From NCBI RefSeq assembly GCF_008831285.2, contig NC_045139.1, positions 31,347,706 through 31,411,705 of the forward strand: 64,000 nt of DNA, given 5' to 3'. Under the pieces are notes generated by a model. The model saw nothing but the letters and a program-made list of their open reading frames with translations, made no database searches and was not told where the DNA came from. The stretch's first letter is position 1. Each line of letters starts with the position of its first letter. Source of the stretch: Nymphaea colorata (Eukaryota; Streptophyta; Magnoliopsida; Nymphaeales; Nymphaeaceae). Of this stretch, positions 63,355 to 64,000 are shown in pieces. The translations under genes were made by a program, and so were the position numbers.

Positions 63355-63399
<45 letters not shown>
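63355..63399 (+). repeat. (GA)n microsatellite
   Basis: About 45 bp of pure GA. It lies downstream of the minus-strand ZFWD stop codon, so it may be a CT tract in that gene's 3' untranslated RNA. Confidence 0.93.
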
Positions 63400-63400
<1 letters not shown>

Positions 63401-63579
63401 TTACACACAGACATAAGAAAAAAACACGTAACTTTCCATATAGAGAGCTTATTTTTCCGAACAAAATCGCTTCACAACCTCAATAACAGTCACAATGTGA
63501 CGGGATCTTCGCATGATAAGAGGATCACCTCCCTCCATAAATTTAAATACACAGAAAAAGGATGGTACAATTGACTGTG

Positions 63580-63718
63580 TCAAGCCTTGGTCCCCTGAGC
63601 TAACCACTTCCATACCCTCAGTTCCCCAGTTCCATCACCGGTGAAGAACAAGCCCCCAGGTCCCACTTGGATTGCTCTCACTTCTTCTTTTGAATACATC
63701 TTACCTCTTTCGTTGAAC
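63580..63718 (-). CDS. CCCH zinc-finger/WD40 (ZFWD-type) protein, last exon only
   Basis: The exon runs from acceptor CAAATTGTAG (exon from 63718) to TGA at 63582-63580, 45 full codons plus one split codon. The text FNERGKMYSKEEVRAIQVG and PGGLFFTGDGTGELRVWKW is the last WD40 blade and tail of plant ZFWD proteins: a blade ending in VWKW after the FTGDG turn, with the stop soon after. The CCCH fingers and other WD40 repeats would lie beyond the right edge. 63719-64000 appears to be intron. Role in the cell: probably RNA or protein binding, not settled. Confidence 0.68.
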
Positions 63719-64000
63719 CTACAATTTGAAAAAGAAAAAAGGAAAAGAAAATCCGCTCTTAGCACGTAACCAAGATCTCTGCCAACATTTTCTTTTCAAC
63801 AGAGTACAAATATAACAAGTAATCTAACTATAGGGTCGATGGCAATTTCCAAAGAAAAACGTTGCACACTTCGATGAACAATAATTATATCATGACCATT
63901 TTAAATGTAATGATTTATGATCCTTTCAGACAATTTCTACCAGTAAAAAAGGGGATCCACCATATCATTGGGCAACAGTTTGTCTTTATGGCCCAGAAAG

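Noticed and set aside
63900-64000. Possible penultimate ZFWD exon at the window edge
   Set aside because: The minus-strand frame there is short, ends at a stop and shows no WD40 blade text, so intron is the safer reading.
1-64000. tRNA, rRNA, CRISPR or bacterial-type systems
   Set aside because: None was seen on reading both strands by eye. A tRNAscan or Rfam run was not possible here.

Overview
This is a nuclear genomic window from a flowering plant. The evidence is intron-rich genes, an almost complete gene for the largest subunit of the plant-only RNA polymerase IV (NRPD1), a plant-type Ty1/copia retrotransposon, many small inverted-repeat transposons, and AT-rich intergenic DNA full of microsatellites. 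I cannot name the species from the sequence alone.

Layout: 1-3.2 kb is the 3' part of a Ty1/copia element on the + strand, with an open polyprotein frame, a polypurine tract and the 3' LTR. From 10.28 kb down to about 3.7 kb on the - strand lie the first seven exons of a SET-domain lysine methyltransferase gene of the Rubisco-LSMT/SETD6 type. Its remaining exons are not in the window, and the copia element sits where they should continue. 10.3-16.2 kb is intergenic with miniature transposons. 16.62-18.51 kb (- strand) holds four coding exons of a PEPKR1-like Ser/Thr kinase, with a probable leader exon and TATA box near 20.15 kb. 20.2-36.2 kb is a gene-poor stretch containing hAT-type MITEs, a minisatellite built on a MITE end, a seven-copy 112-bp satellite carrying a telo-box in every unit, and an isolated promoter-like module with G-boxes and E2F sites near 34.35-34.48 kb. 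36.4-60.24 kb (+ strand) is NRPD1: a probable leader exon and a 4-kb leader intron containing a dead hAT/BED-finger fossil, then 18 coding exons that I could join in frame to 1,481 codons. Its large introns hold MITEs, a partial exon duplication and tandem repeats. 60.2-63.5 kb is the 3' end plus intergenic DNA. At the right edge (- strand) is the last exon of a CCCH zinc-finger/WD40 (ZFWD-type) gene.

The four cellular genes have no evident operon-like or pathway relation. NRPD1 is the catalytic subunit of the polymerase that starts 24-nt siRNA production against transposons, and it is itself heavily populated by transposon debris. Splice sites were read by eye from GT/GC-AG consensus, reading-frame continuity and remembered family features. 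No alignment or search was run. No bacterial, CRISPR or phage-like system is present.
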